From Solidesulfovibrio carbinoliphilus subsp. oakridgensis (GTDB taxonomy: Bacteria; Desulfobacterota; Desulfovibrionia; Desulfovibrionales; Desulfovibrionaceae): 64,000 bases of DNA. Shown here piece by piece: positions 46,194 to 55,750 of this stretch. The notes under the pieces were generated by a model. That model worked only from the letters and a program-made list of their open reading frames with translations, searched no databases and was not told the origin of the DNA. The stretch spans positions 806,001 to 870,000 of the forward strand of contig NZ_CM001368.1 in assembly GCF_000177215.2 (NCBI RefSeq), written 5' to 3'. A program made the position numbers and the translations under genes. Every line of letters begins with the position of its first letter. Position 1 is the first letter of the stretch.

Positions 46194-46676
46194 CTACTCT
46201 CCCGAGGCTTCGCGCTGGCGTTCCTCGGGCGTCATGCTCCAATAGGGAAACCCGTCCCTGGTGCGCCGGACCTTGAGCTCGCTGTCCTCGCCCTTTTTCA
46301 CTTTGACGGCGAAAAGGACGTCATGGCCGTCGAACTCGACCCAGGCGCCGGCCACCTTGACCTGGTCGCCCTCCTTGAGGCCGATGGCTCCCAGGTCCAC
46401 GAATTCCTTGGGCCCGACATGCACGATCTCGACGGATTTGTCCTTTTTGTCCTCGATCTGGAGGGCCACGCCCGGGGCCATGCCCGGAATCGGCGTCACA
46501 TCCACGATTTTGAGGACCCGCCCCTTGAGGGAATCGGCTTCCTTGGGGTCGAACATCCGATCGTACTCCCCGCCTTTTTCCCATCCCTTAATGTTGGGAT
46601 TGGCCTTGGCGGCGGCGAGAGCCGTGCCCGGCAGGCACAATGCGGTCAAAAAGAGCGACAAGACAAGCGCACGCAT
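46194..46676 (-). CDS. exported protein of unknown function
   Basis: 160 residues. Clear signal peptide (MRALVLSLFLTALCLPGTALAA), then a short beta-rich domain: ADSLKGRVLKIVDVTPIPGMAPGVALQIEDKKDKSVEIVHVGPKEF, DQVKVAGAWVEFDG (each strand alternates hydrophobic residues) and a C-terminal EERQREASGE. It looks like a small periplasmic OB-like or SH3-like barrel; no family assigned. ATG at 46676 has aaggag upstream. Lies between cheW and the aminopeptidase. Confidence 0.75.
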   Translation of the reverse strand: MRALVLSLFLTALCLPGTALAAAKANPNIKGWEKGGEYDRMFDPKEADSLKGRVLKIVDVTPIPGMAPGVALQIEDKKDKSVEIVHVGPKEFVDLGAIGLKEGDQVKVAGAWVEFDGHDVLFAVKVKKGEDSELKVRRTRDGFPYWSMTPEERQREASGE

Positions 46677-46758
46677 GGCTATCTCCTTGCCGGCCATCGA
46701 TATTGGCCGGCCATTTCGCATCGGGGCACCGCCGCGATACGGTTCCTTGCGGCCTGCG

Positions 46759-47958
46759 TCAATAGAGGAACTGGCCGTTTTCGTAAACCGTGGCCTCGTG
46801 GCCGTCGGCCAGGCGGGCCCGCACCCGTTTGGGTTCGGTATTGACCAGATCCCAGTGGAGGGCCGAATCGTTGAATCCCAGCTCCTCCTTGCGCGGCCCG
46901 TCAAGCCCGGCCGGATCGCCGTCAAAGGTGTCGGAGTAGGAGCTTCCCACGGCCACATGGCAGTTTCCGTGCGGCCCGCCGAAATTCTCGTCATAGAGCG
47001 TATTGGCCATGAACCGGTCGATCATGGAGAACCGCTTGTCGGTCAGGGAGAATTCGCCCAGGCGCGAGGCGCCCGGGTCCATGGCCAGCTGCTTGCGCAC
47101 GAATTCCTCGCCCTGCTCGGCCGCGATGTCCGTCACCACGCCGTCCTTGAAGGTCAGGCGCACGCCCCGCACGTAGTTGCCGCTGCGGTACGACGGCTGG
47201 TCCGCGTAGTAGCGGCCGGAGGTGCCGCGCCAGTCAGGCGAGGTGAAGATCTCGAAGCTCGGGATGTTGTGGCCGGAAAGCCCAAGCCAGCGGCGATGCC
47301 GGCCGGGGGTGACCGTCAGGTCCACGTTGTCGGACTCGACGCGAAGGGAGACGGCCTTGATCGAGTTGAGCCAGGCCTTGATCTCCCGGGCTTCCTCGTA
47401 AAGCGTGCGCCATCGGGCCACGGGATCGGCATCCTTGAGGAAACAGGCGGCCGTGACCTGGGCGGCATATTCCCGGCCGGTCATGCCGGCCTTGGCGGCC
47501 AGTTCCTTGGTGGGATAGAGGCACAGGGTCCAGCCGAATTCGCCTTTCTCCTCCCGGCGGACCAGAATGTCGCGCAGGGGCTTTCTGGCCAGGGCGGCGG
47601 TGGCGATCCGCTTGGGGTCGATGCCGCTTAAGTGCGTCAGGCTGTCCGGGGCGAGCAGATGCATGGCGCCGTGGACGTTTTCGTGGAGCACGGCCTGACC
47701 GGGCGTCTGGAAGACGAGCTGGGCCTCGTCGGCGGAGCCGTAAAAGGCGGTTTCCATGGACGGAGTCAGGGTCAGGCGCGGCACGGGATTGAGTCCCCGG
47801 GCCAGGAGCTTGGCGTAGACCGCCTCGGCCAGGCCCAGGGCGGCCAGATCGAATTGGACGAGCACGACGTCCCCGGGCTTGTAGGGTTCCACCCGCGAGG
47901 TGGTTAGGCCCCACAACAGGACATCGGCATATTTGTCGAGTTGGGTGCGTGTCAGCAC
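46759..47958 (-). CDS. M29-family aminopeptidase
   Basis: 399 residues from GTG 47958 (aaggaaa upstream). LTRTQLDKYADVLL start is typical of AmpS/AmpT/PepS. Metal ligands: Glu in AEQGEEFVRKQL, Glu in GEFSLTDKR, the HGNCHVAVGSSY and HWDLVN boxes. It clips N-terminal residues from peptides. An ATG further upstream (48051) adds non-conserved residues. Divergent from infA. Confidence 0.93.
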   Translation of the reverse strand: MLTRTQLDKYADVLLWGLTTSRVEPYKPGDVVLVQFDLAALGLAEAVYAKLLARGLNPVPRLTLTPSMETAFYGSADEAQLVFQTPGQAVLHENVHGAMHLLAPDSLTHLSGIDPKRIATAALARKPLRDILVRREEKGEFGWTLCLYPTKELAAKAGMTGREYAAQVTAACFLKDADPVARWRTLYEEAREIKAWLNSIKAVSLRVESDNVDLTVTPGRHRRWLGLSGHNIPSFEIFTSPDWRGTSGRYYADQPSYRSGNYVRGVRLTFKDGVVTDIAAEQGEEFVRKQLAMDPGASRLGEFSLTDKRFSMIDRFMANTLYDENFGGPHGNCHVAVGSSYSDTFDGDPAGLDGPRKEELGFNDSALHWDLVNTEPKRVRARLADGHEATVYENGQFLY

Positions 47959-48140
47959 GGCAATTTCCTTTTTCACGGGGATATAGCGTGAAAGACATAC
48001 CGGCGGCAAGGCCAGGTCCGTAGCGGCGGGTTGTGCGCCAACCCTTGCCATCTGCTTAAAAAACGACTACCTTACAACGTTCACGACATCGCGACCAGGG
48101 CGTCGCCGCCTGCGGGCGTGTCGTCAGGAGGATACCGTTT

Positions 48141-48359
48141 ATGGCCAAAGAAGGCGCCATCGAGGTTGACGGTGTGGTGCAGGAAGCCCTGCCCAACGCC
48201 ATGTTCCGTGTGGAGCTCGAAAACGGGCACGAAGTGCTGGCCCATATTTCCGGCAAAATGCGCAAGTTCTACATCCGCATCCTGCCCGGCGACCGGGTCA
48301 AGGTCGAGCTGTCGCCCTATGATCTGACCCGCGGCCGCATCACCTACCGCCTGAAGTAA
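48141..48359 (+). CDS. infA: translation initiation factor IF-1
   Basis: 72 residues, exact family length. [48 protein letters not shown]... OB-fold wording, ending GRITYRLK. It binds the 30S A site with IF-2 and IF-3. ATG at 48141, gagga upstream. Followed by a GC-rich hairpin. Confidence 0.98.
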   Translation: MAKEGAIEVDGVVQEALPNAMFRVELENGHEVLAHISGKMRKFYIRILPGDRVKVELSPYDLTRGRITYRLK

Positions 48360-48360
48360 G

Positions 48361-48385
48361 GCCGCCCGCCGCAGAAACGGGCGGC
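48361..48385 (+). terminator. hairpin after infA
   Basis: Arms gccgcccg (48361-48368) and cgggcggc (48378-48385), right after the stop codon. No T-run, so only a tentative terminator. Confidence 0.35.
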
Positions 48386-48424
48386 GCGGCCCGGAGAAGC
48401 CCCCAGGCCGCGCCGGCTCCCGGC

Positions 48425-50032
48425 TCACATCTCCGAGAGCAGCTCCAGCAGTTCCGCGTCCACGGCCACAAGCCGCTGGCGGAGTTCCGCCTGTTCTTCG
48501 GTCGGACGGCGGGTGAGCGCTTCCTTGCGCTCCCGCATCCGGGCCAGGCGGCCTTCCATCTCGGCCAGAAGGACCTCCCAGTCGATGCGCGGCCGGGCCT
48601 TGGCCTCGTCGATGGAAACCAGCGGCTCGGCGCCGGGCGTCAGGGTATATTCCTCCAGATACTGGGGGATGCGGACCGTCAGGCCAAACCGTTCCCGCAC
48701 CAGCCCGGCCAGGGTGGTGAGCGCCTTCTGCTCGCCGTGGACCAGGAAGACCTGCGGGTGGTTGACCTTGAAATGCGAAAGCCAGGTGAGGATCTGGCTC
48801 TGCCCGGCGTGGGAGGAAAACCCGCCGATGGTGAAGATTTTCGCGTTGACGGCCACCTCCTCGCCGAGAATCCGAATGGTTTTGGCCCCGTCCACGATCT
48901 TGCGGCCGGGCGTGCCCATGGCCTGGAATCCCACGAAGACGATGCTCGCATCCTGGCGCCAGAGATTGTGGCGCAGGTGGTGCTTGACCCGGCCGGCGTT
49001 GCACATGCCGCTGGCCGAGATGACGATGGCCGGGCCCTTTAGGGTATTGATCTCCCGGGACTGGTCGGTGGTCTGGGTGAAGCGCAGGTTCGGCAGGGAC
49101 AGCGGATCCTCGCCCCGGTCGAAAAGAACCCGGGTCTCGTCGTCGAGGTAGTCCGGGTTTCGCTTGAATATTTCCGTGGCCTTGGTGGCCAGCGGGCTGT
49201 CCACGAAGACCGGCAGGTCGGCCGGGATCTTGCCTTCCTTCGAGAGCAGGTGCAGGCAAAAAAGGATCTCCTGGGTCCGCTCCACGGCAAAGGCCGGGAT
49301 GATGACCTTGCCGCCGCGTTCGTAGCTGTAGGCGATGGCCTCGGCCAGCTCCCGGCGGCTCTGGGATTCGTCTTTGTGGTCCCGGTCGCCGTAGGTGCCC
49401 TCCAGGAAGAGGTAGTCCGCGTCCACGGGCTTGTCGGGGTTGTTGACCAGGAGCTGGTCGGGCCGGCCGAGGTCGCCGGAAAAGAGCATGCGGGTGCGGG
49501 CACCGTCTTTTTCCAGCGTCAGCTCGATGAAGGCCGAACCCAGGATATGCCCGGCGTTGTGGTAGACGGCGGTCACGCCCGGAGCCGGGGAAAAGGCCTG
49601 GCCGTAGGGTATGGCCACGAGCCTGTCCACGGTTGCGGCCGCGTCGGCCCGGGTGTAGAGGGCCTCGACCATCCGGCCGCCGTGGCGGCGGCTTTTGCGG
49701 CTGGCCCACTCGGCTTCCATTTCCTGGATGTGGGCGCTGTCCTCGAGCATGATGCCAAGCAGGTCCCGGGTCGGCGGAGTGCAGTAGATCTTTCCGGAAA
49801 ATCCGGTTTTGACCATGCGGGGCAGCAGCCCGGAATGGTCGATATGGGCGTGGGTGATCAGGAAAAAGTCCATTTCTCTTGGGACATAGACGGCCGTGTC
49901 CAGGTTGCGGCGCTCGATGGGCTCGCTGCCCTGGTGCATGCCGCAGTCGATGGCGAAGCGGGCGGAGTCTGTTTCGATCACATGGCAGGAGCCGGTGACG
50001 GTGCCGGCCGCGCCGAGGAACTTGACCTTCAT
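48425..50032 (-). CDS. MBL-fold/beta-CASP ribonuclease (CPSF-type)
   Basis: 535 residues. HAHIDHSGLLPRMV is the zinc motif, beta-CASP part has GKVIIPAFAVERTQEIL, then FTIGGFSSHAGQSQIL. Such bacterial CPSF-like MBL proteins act as RNA endo/exonucleases. C-terminal end is a helical region with RLARMRERKEAL. ATG at 50032. Convergent with infA; divergent from the LOG gene. Confidence 0.9.
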   Translation of the reverse strand: MKVKFLGAAGTVTGSCHVIETDSARFAIDCGMHQGSEPIERRNLDTAVYVPREMDFFLITHAHIDHSGLLPRMVKTGFSGKIYCTPPTRDLLGIMLEDSAHIQEMEAEWASRKSRRHGGRMVEALYTRADAAATVDRLVAIPYGQAFSPAPGVTAVYHNAGHILGSAFIELTLEKDGARTRMLFSGDLGRPDQLLVNNPDKPVDADYLFLEGTYGDRDHKDESQSRRELAEAIAYSYERGGKVIIPAFAVERTQEILFCLHLLSKEGKIPADLPVFVDSPLATKATEIFKRNPDYLDDETRVLFDRGEDPLSLPNLRFTQTTDQSREINTLKGPAIVISASGMCNAGRVKHHLRHNLWRQDASIVFVGFQAMGTPGRKIVDGAKTIRILGEEVAVNAKIFTIGGFSSHAGQSQILTWLSHFKVNHPQVFLVHGEQKALTTLAGLVRERFGLTVRIPQYLEEYTLTPGAEPLVSIDEAKARPRIDWEVLLAEMEGRLARMRERKEALTRRPTEEQAELRQRLVAVDAELLELLSEM

Positions 50033-50191
50033 GAAGCCTCCGAGGTGTGGGCCGGACGGCCGGCCGCGTCTTGATAAGAAACGCCCTACCGGGCAAGATC
50101 AAAGGGCTTGGGCGCTTGGCGGAAGTCGGCATGTATCCCGTTTGGCCGCCGCTGAAAAGGGCCGTGCCCGGTTCCCGGCGAAGGAGACTCC

Positions 50192-50848
50192 ATGAGCGCC
50201 TCGCGACAGTATCTCATCGACGACCTGTCCGTCACCGAATCCTGGCGGCTTTTCCGGATCATGGCCGAAATCGTCGATGGTTTCGAGGAACTCGGGGGCA
50301 TCAATCCGGCCGTGTCCATTTTCGGCTCGGCCCGGGTGCCGGCCGCGGACCCGCTCTACCAGGACACGGCAAGGCTGGCCGAACTGCTCTGCAAGGCCGG
50401 CTATTCGGTCATCACCGGCGGCGGGCCGGGGCTCATGGAAGCGGCCAACAAGGGCGCGGCCGAGGCCGGCGGACAGTCCATCGGCCTGCACATCCACCTG
50501 CCCCTCGAGCAAAAGCCCAACCCGTACCTGACCATCCGAAGCGAATACCGGTATTTTTTCATTCGAAAGCTCATGTTCGTCAAATACGCCATGGCGTATA
50601 TCGCCATGCCGGGCGGTTTCGGCACCCTGGACGAGGTGTCGGAGGCCCTGGTCCTCATCCAGACCCGGCGCATCAAGCCCTTTCCGATCGTCTTTCTCGG
50701 CTCGGCTTTCTGGGGCGGGCTCATCGACTGGTTCAAGGGGACGTTGCTCGAACGGGGCTTTGTCTCGCCCGATGACATGGAGCTCATTACGGTTGTGGAT
50801 ACGGCCGAGGAGGCGGTGGCCTTCATCCGCCGCCACGTCATCATCTAG
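50192..50848 (+). CDS. LOG-family phosphoribohydrolase-like protein (TIGR00730 type)
   Basis: 218 residues. Rossmann fold with the LOG motif pair: VITGGGPGLMEAANKGA and MPGGFGTLDEVSEAL. LOG enzymes cleave the ribosyl bond of cytokinin or purine nucleoside 5'-phosphates. ATG at 50192 has gaaggag upstream. It also carries VSIFGSARVP near residue 42. Confidence 0.93.
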   Translation: MSASRQYLIDDLSVTESWRLFRIMAEIVDGFEELGGINPAVSIFGSARVPAADPLYQDTARLAELLCKAGYSVITGGGPGLMEAANKGAAEAGGQSIGLHIHLPLEQKPNPYLTIRSEYRYFFIRKLMFVKYAMAYIAMPGGFGTLDEVSEALVLIQTRRIKPFPIVFLGSAFWGGLIDWFKGTLLERGFVSPDDMELITVVDTAEEAVAFIRRHVII

Positions 50849-50855
50849 TGCCGCG

Positions 50856-50888
50856 TTCTCGAAATTCGTGCATACGAATTTTTGAGAA
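50856..50888. repeat. AT-rich imperfect palindrome between LOG and GNAT genes
   Basis: ttctcgaaattcgt (50856-50869) faces acgaatttttgagaa (50874-50888), with two bases extra on the right arm and centre gcat. It begins just past the LOG stop. Could be a terminator or an operator for the GNAT gene; no T-tail. Confidence 0.4.
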
Positions 50889-50951
50889 TAACATGGTAAA
50901 GTTCTTATTTTTTAGCCAACGCCACACGAGCGCGCAAAGGAGCGACGCCGC

Positions 50952-51443
50952 ATGCAGACGACCTCCCCGCCAAGCCTTTCCCGCCAGGCCTCGAATATCG
51001 CCCCGGCCACGGACATGGCCGTGGTCCGGGTCCTTTTCCAGGAATACGCCACGGGACTCGGTTTCGACCTGTGCTTTCAGAATTTCGACCAGGAGCTGGC
51101 CGACCTGCCCGGCTGCTACGCCCTGCCGGCCGGCGGCATCTGGCTGGCCTGGCACGACGGCATGCCGGCCGGGTGCGTGGCCCTGCGGCCGCTCGGGGAC
51201 GGGCGGTGCGAGATGAAGCGGCTTTACGTCCGCCCGGCCTATGCCGGCCAGGGGCTCGGCCGGGCCCTGGCCGAGGCGGCCGTGGCCGGGGCCCGGGAGC
51301 GCGGCTACCGGGCTGTGCGGCTCGACACTCTGGCGAGCATGACCGCTGCCAACGCGCTGTATAAAAAGCTCGGGTTCCGCCCTATCGAGCCTTACCGCGA
51401 GAATCCGCTGGCCGGGGCTCTTTATTACGAACTGGCGCTCTAG
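50952..51443 (+). CDS. GNAT-family N-acetyltransferase
   Basis: 163 residues. The acetyl-CoA site is plain: MKRLYVRPAYAGQGLGRALAEAAV, with C-terminal LDTLASMTAANALYKKLGF. It acetylates an unknown amine. ATG at 50952; AT-rich promoter area upstream. Confidence 0.88.
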   Translation: MQTTSPPSLSRQASNIAPATDMAVVRVLFQEYATGLGFDLCFQNFDQELADLPGCYALPAGGIWLAWHDGMPAGCVALRPLGDGRCEMKRLYVRPAYAGQGLGRALAEAAVAGARERGYRAVRLDTLASMTAANALYKKLGFRPIEPYRENPLAGALYYELAL

Positions 51444-51589
51444 TTTTTCCCGCCGCGATTCTGGTCCGCCGGGTCCGGAAACTGGCCCGGGTCGGAGAAC
51501 CGAGCCCGGCCGGGCCTTCCCGGGGACGGTTTCCGGCGACAAGTGCTTGTCGTCCTCCCCGCCGGCCAGGGCCCGGGCGGTCCCCTCCC

Positions 51590-52570
51590 CTACCACCGCC
51601 GGCCGAGGGCCTCCCGCCACGGCGGACTGACAAGCGCTCGAAACGGCCCCCCCACCTGCCCGGCCGGCATCCGCACCCCGGCCAGCTCCACATCGCGCAT
51701 GTAGAAAAGCCGAAGCGGCTTTTCCGCCTCCCCGCCGGCGAATCCGTTTGCCGGGGTCAGCCGCAGCCACGACCGCCCTTCCCGGTCCGAGGCCCAGACC
51801 GCTTCGGGCAGAAAGGCCGTGGGCGCCAGGCGTGGCCCAAGGGCCGCGTACAGGGCCGCGCAGATGGCCGGAAACGGCTCCTTGTAGAGGCGCCGACCCG
51901 AGGCGGGCAGGGTTTCGTTGGTGACGCAGGCGATCGGGTCTTGGGGAAGGTCGACATAGACGGCGGGTCGGGTCGCATCCCCGGTCACCACCCGGCCGAC
52001 GCCCAGGGCGGTGAGAAGCGCATGGGCGCGCCCAGCCACCTGGGGCAGGTGCTCGATGCCGACCAGGTCCGGAGTATCGTGCCCCCTGCGCCTGGCGAGC
52101 AGGTACTGGCCAAGGAGCAGGATGCCGGTGCCGGCTCCGAGGTCGAGGCCGACGAACCGCTCTCTTGCGGCCGGCACCGGTCGAGCCAGCAGGGCGGTGA
52201 GCAAATGGGCCGTTTTGGGCAGGTCGAGGAGCATCTGCAAGGCAAAGCCGTGGTGCAGGAGCAGGCGGCGCAGGCCGTCCTGGCCTGCGAGGCTCCGCGT
52301 CCCGCCCCGGCGGCGCACGAACTGGCCGGCCAGACGTGTGGCCTCCTCAAGGGTTACCGCATCGCCAAGCCGTTCGGGATGGACATAGTTGAAGCAATAC
52401 TTGAGGCACAGACTGAAAAGCCCCGGCCCGTCCACGGGCACGTCCGGGCGGCACAGCCGGGCCACCAGCGAAAAGAGCGAACCCGGCACGTAGTCTTCGG
52501 GCGACATGACCGGCCCGGCCGGCGGGTCGCGCTCCAAGAGCCGCAGGGACAGGGCTTTGAGGTCATCCAT
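51590..52570 (-). CDS. SAM-dependent methyltransferase-like protein
   Basis: 326 residues. Rossmann SAM loop VGLDLGAGTGILLLGQYLLA near residue 140, then LVGIEHLPQVAGRAHALL and VVTGDATRPAVY. Helical N-terminal region with YVHPERLGDAVTLEEATRL. The post-IV NPPY-like motif is not obvious. Substrate unknown. ATG at 52570. Confidence 0.72.
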   Translation of the reverse strand: MDDLKALSLRLLERDPPAGPVMSPEDYVPGSLFSLVARLCRPDVPVDGPGLFSLCLKYCFNYVHPERLGDAVTLEEATRLAGQFVRRRGGTRSLAGQDGLRRLLLHHGFALQMLLDLPKTAHLLTALLARPVPAARERFVGLDLGAGTGILLLGQYLLARRRGHDTPDLVGIEHLPQVAGRAHALLTALGVGRVVTGDATRPAVYVDLPQDPIACVTNETLPASGRRLYKEPFPAICAALYAALGPRLAPTAFLPEAVWASDREGRSWLRLTPANGFAGGEAEKPLRLFYMRDVELAGVRMPAGQVGGPFRALVSPPWREALGRRW

Positions 52571-52644
52571 GACGGCCCTATGGGGACCGGTTCGGCCGGC
52601 CGGACCGCCGCCTGGCGTGGGGAATGGGCACAGCGGGTCCGGGG

Positions 52645-52932
52645 CTAGAACTGGTACAGGGCGTCGAAGCAGGTAAAGGTGTCGGTGACGCCGTTTTGGT
52701 AGCAGATCTGGGCCGCGTCATCGATGTACCGGACATCGTCCATGGGAATGGCCTGCCGGCTGCCCGCGATCCACATCCGGTACACGCCTTTTTTCGTGTC
52801 CAGGACCAGGGGCGGATCGGCGTAAAAGTATTTGCCGTCGTTGAGTTCGACATAATAGGTGTGCCGGGCACAGCCTCCAAGGGAGGCGCCGGCCAGGGCA
52901 AGAAGGACGAGAACCAGGAAAGCGGCGCGCAT
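52645..52932 (-). CDS. small YgdI/YgdR-like lipoprotein
   Basis: 95 residues. Lipobox LAGASLGGCARH, then HTYYVELNDGKYFYADPPLVLDTKKGVYRMW, an SH3-like small domain as in DUF903 proteins. Inferred outer- or inner-membrane lipoprotein. ATG at 52932 with gaggtctcc upstream. Confidence 0.78.
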   Translation of the reverse strand: MRAAFLVLVLLALAGASLGGCARHTYYVELNDGKYFYADPPLVLDTKKGVYRMWIAGSRQAIPMDDVRYIDDAAQICYQNGVTDTFTCFDALYQF

Positions 52933-53004
52933 GGAGACCTCCCGCGCCCGGACCGGGCGCGCCTTGGGGTGTTGTGTGCAGGGCATCGTGGCCGGTCCAG
53001 GCGG

Positions 53005-53628
53005 CTAGGGCCGGACGGGCTGGCGGGTTTCGCCGCCGGCCGGGGCCTCGAACAGGGTTGCGGCCTGGCGAAACGAGGCGGCGGCGGCCTCGATGTCCTT
53101 TCGGGCCTGGGCCAATTCCACCGAAACGGGCAGATCGCCCACGTTTTTCTCCACCAGTCCCATCCACTGGAGTTCCTTTTCCAGCTTTCCGGCAATGACG
53201 CCCAGGCCGTTTTTGAGCAGTCCCCCCACCCGCGTCACATCCGTGGCGCAAGACGGATCGAGCAGGTCGTAGACATAGACCATGTCCCCGGCGTTCAGAA
53301 AGAGTTCCCAGCAGGCGGACAGGGAGGCGCGAAGGGCCAGGACGTCCTTGATCCGCTCGGTGTTGCCCTCTTTGCTCAGGGAGGCGTAGTAGTCCGTGAC
53401 CTTCAGCAGATGGTCGTAGATCTTGGCGCTTTGGCTGGCAAAGGCGGCGTTGAAGGACCGGGTGTCGGCCTTGGCGGCCAGGGCCGGCCCGACGGCCAGG
53501 GCCAGAAGCAGGGCCATGGCGCAACACGCTGTCCCGGCCAGGCGAAGCCAAGCCTGAAAGGGCCGGATCAGGTCGGCTGTCCCCATTTTTTGGAGCGCGC
53601 GTGTGCGCAAGGGCCGGAAAATATGCAT
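53005..53628 (-). CDS. exported helical protein of unknown function
   Basis: 207 residues. Signal or anchor helix GTACCAMALLLALAVGPALAA after about 30 residues, then helical mature part with KIYDHLLKVTDYYASLSKEGNTERIKDVL. I recognise no family. Start choice is unclear: MHIF at 53628 or MGTADL 14 residues later; neither has a good site. Part of a run of small exported proteins in the same direction (52645-54194). Confidence 0.6.
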   Translation of the reverse strand: MHIFRPLRTRALQKMGTADLIRPFQAWLRLAGTACCAMALLLALAVGPALAAKADTRSFNAAFASQSAKIYDHLLKVTDYYASLSKEGNTERIKDVLALRASLSACWELFLNAGDMVYVYDLLDPSCATDVTRVGGLLKNGLGVIAGKLEKELQWMGLVEKNVGDLPVSVELAQARKDIEAAAASFRQAATLFEAPAGGETRQPVRP

Positions 53629-53657
53629 GGGCGCGTGCCGGACGTCTGGGCCGGTGA

Positions 53658-54194
53658 CTACCGGGTCGTTGCCGGGAGGCCGGCGGCGTCGAGCGGCGCC
53701 AGGGCGGCCCGGGCCTGGAGGGAGGCGATCTGGGCGGCGGTCAGACGTTTGGCGCAGGCATTTCTGAGCTTGACGGCCCGCTGCCGGTATTTTTCGGGGA
53801 GCGAGGATGCGGCCGCGGCCAGGGAGGCATAATAGTAGGCGTTCTCGTCACTTATCGGCACACCGGCATAGCCCCGGCTGTAGACGTCGGCCAGGACGTA
53901 GCGGGCGTAGCCAAAGGCGAAGTCGGAGGACAGTACGAGCCAGGCAAGGCCCTGGCGGAAATCCTGGGCGACACGGGTGCCGTTCAGATAGGCCACCCCG
54001 ACCTCGCAGGCGGCGCTGGCATCGCCGGCTTGGGCCCGGGCCACGAGATCCTCGAAGGTGGCGGCCGAAGCGGCGGCTTCCTCGGGATCAGGCGGCAGGG
54101 CCTCGGCCTGAACCCGGGACGCGGCGCACAGGAGGAAAATGGCGGCCACAGGCCCCAGGCAGAGGATCGACAACGTCCGGGAGCGCACGGGCAT
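53658..54194 (-). CDS. exported SEL1-repeat protein
   Basis: 178 residues. Signal peptide MPVRSRTLSILCLGPVAAIFLLCAASRVQA, then SEL1/TPR-like repeats: ARAQAGDASAACEVGVAYLNGTRVAQDFRQGLAWL, YARYVLADVYSRGYAGV. Probably a periplasmic protein-binding scaffold. ATG at 54194. Confidence 0.78.
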   Translation of the reverse strand: MPVRSRTLSILCLGPVAAIFLLCAASRVQAEALPPDPEEAAASAATFEDLVARAQAGDASAACEVGVAYLNGTRVAQDFRQGLAWLVLSSDFAFGYARYVLADVYSRGYAGVPISDENAYYYASLAAAASSLPEKYRQRAVKLRNACAKRLTAAQIASLQARAALAPLDAAGLPATTR

Positions 54195-54209
54195 GGGGAT
54201 TGCTCCTTG

Positions 54210-54238
54210 AAAAACGGCCGCGCCTGTTGGCGCGGCCG
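54210..54238 (-). terminator. intrinsic terminator of the ilv operon
   Basis: On the minus strand, cggccgcgcc (54229-54238 side) with ggcgcggccg gives a 10-bp perfect stem, 4-base loop, then five T (plus 54210-54214). It follows the ilvC stop by 18 bases. Confidence 0.85.
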
Positions 54239-54256
54239 CGTCAGGGCGTCTGGTGT

Positions 54257-55246
54257 CTATTTCTTGAGCCAGCTCATCATGTCGCGCAGCTTCGCCCCCA
54301 CCTTCTCGATGGGATGCTCGGCGTTGATGCGGCGCATGGACAGGAAGTGGGCCCGGCCGGACATGTTCTCCACAATGAATTCCTTGGCAAAGGTGCCTTC
54401 CTGGATTTCTTTGAGGATCTTTTTCATTTCCTTACGGGTCTCGTCGGTCACCACGCGCGGGCCGCGCGAGTAGTCGCCGTACTCGGCCGTGTCGCTGATG
54501 GAATAGCGCATGCGCGACAGGCCGCCCTCGTACATGAGGTCAACGATGAGTTTCAGTTCGTGCAGGCACTCGAAGTAAGCGATCTCGGGCTGGTACCCCG
54601 CCTCGCACAGGGTCTCGAATCCGGCCTTGACCAGCTCGGAAGCGCCGCCGCACAGGACCGCCTGCTCGCCGAAAAGATCGGTCTCGGTCTCTTCCTTGAA
54701 GGTGGTGGTCAAAACGCCGCCGCGCGTGCCGCCGATGCCCTTGGCATAGGCGAGCGCCAGTTCCATGGCCTTGCCCGTGGCGTTCTGGTGCACCGCGATC
54801 AGGTTCGGCACGCCGGCCCCTTCGGTGTAGACCCGGCGCACGAGGTGGCCGGGGCCCTTGGGCGCGACCATGGTCACGTCCACGTCGGCCGGGGGCACGA
54901 TCTGCTGGAAGTGGATGTTGAACCCGTGGGCGAACATGAGCATCTTGCCGGGCTTGAGGTTCGGCAGGACGTCTTTTTCGTAAAGGGCCTTCTGGTGCTG
55001 GTCCGGCACCAGGATCATGATGATGTCGGCGGCGGCCGAGGCTTCGGCGGCGCTCATGGGCGTGAAGCCGTTCTCCTTGGCCAGCTGCCAGTTGGGACCG
55101 CCGGGACGCTGGCCGATGACCACCTTGACGCCCGAATCGCGCAGGTTCTGGGCATGGGCGTGGCCCTGGCTGCCGTAGCCGAGGACGGCCACGGTTTTAT
55201 CAGCCAAAAGGGAAAGATCGGCGTCCTGGTCGTAATAGATTTTCAT
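54257..55246 (-). CDS. ilvC: ketol-acid reductoisomerase
   Basis: 329 residues, class I. NADPH loop [19 protein letters not shown] (about 22-40), Mg-binding/catalytic [20 protein letters not shown] and C-terminal [20 protein letters not shown]. Converts acetolactate in valine/isoleucine synthesis. ATG at 55246 with aaggagc; a GTG one codon before also fits. 13 bases after ilvN; same operon. Confidence 0.97.
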   Translation of the reverse strand: MKIYYDQDADLSLLADKTVAVLGYGSQGHAHAQNLRDSGVKVVIGQRPGGPNWQLAKENGFTPMSAAEASAAADIIMILVPDQHQKALYEKDVLPNLKPGKMLMFAHGFNIHFQQIVPPADVDVTMVAPKGPGHLVRRVYTEGAGVPNLIAVHQNATGKAMELALAYAKGIGGTRGGVLTTTFKEETETDLFGEQAVLCGGASELVKAGFETLCEAGYQPEIAYFECLHELKLIVDLMYEGGLSRMRYSISDTAEYGDYSRGPRVVTDETRKEMKKILKEIQEGTFAKEFIVENMSGRAHFLSMRRINAEHPIEKVGAKLRDMMSWLKK

Positions 55247-55259
55247 CACAGCTCCTTTT

Positions 55260-55742
55260 TTATTCCTGCATGCCGCGTCGCATGGCGACCGAGCCTGTGC
55301 GGGCGACTTCCTTGATGCCGAACCGTTGCAGCAAGCTTATGAGCGCGGTCAGCTTGTCCTGGGTGCCGGTGACTTCGAGCACGAGCTCATCCAAGCTCAC
55401 GTCCACCACCTTGCACCGGAAAATGTCGACGATACGGAGCACTTCGGCCCGTTTTCCGCCTTCCGCGTCCACCCGCAGGAGCATCATCTCGCGCTCCACG
55501 GATTTGACGCCGGTCAGGTCCACCACCTTGAGCGTGGTCACGAGCTTTCGCAGCTGCTTGACGATCTGTTCGATGATGGCCTCGTCGCCCTCGGTGGTGA
55601 TGGTCATCATGGACAGGCCCTCGGTCAGGGTCGGGGCCACGTTCAAGGTTTCGATGTTGTACCCCCGGCCGCTGAAAAGGCCGGCCACCCTGGAGAGCAC
55701 CCCGGGCTCGTCCTCGACCAGTATGGAGAGTATGTGGCGCAT
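55260..55742 (-). CDS. ilvN: acetolactate synthase small (regulatory) subunit
   Basis: 160 residues. ACT domain opening [33 protein letters not shown], which binds valine, then [20 protein letters not shown]-terminal part with [21 protein letters not shown]. Controls IlvB by feedback. Spacing 8 bases to ilvB, 13 to ilvC. Confidence 0.96.
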   Translation of the reverse strand: MRHILSILVEDEPGVLSRVAGLFSGRGYNIETLNVAPTLTEGLSMMTITTEGDEAIIEQIVKQLRKLVTTLKVVDLTGVKSVEREMMLLRVDAEGGKRAEVLRIVDIFRCKVVDVSLDELVLEVTGTQDKLTALISLLQRFGIKEVARTGSVAMRRGMQE

Positions 55743-55750
55743 GGGGGCTC

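Noticed and set aside
43134-46844. 1236-codon plus-strand open frame opposite mfd and cheW
   Set aside because: Shadow of strongly coding minus-strand genes; long antisense frames are common at this GC and the sequence has no protein-like motifs.
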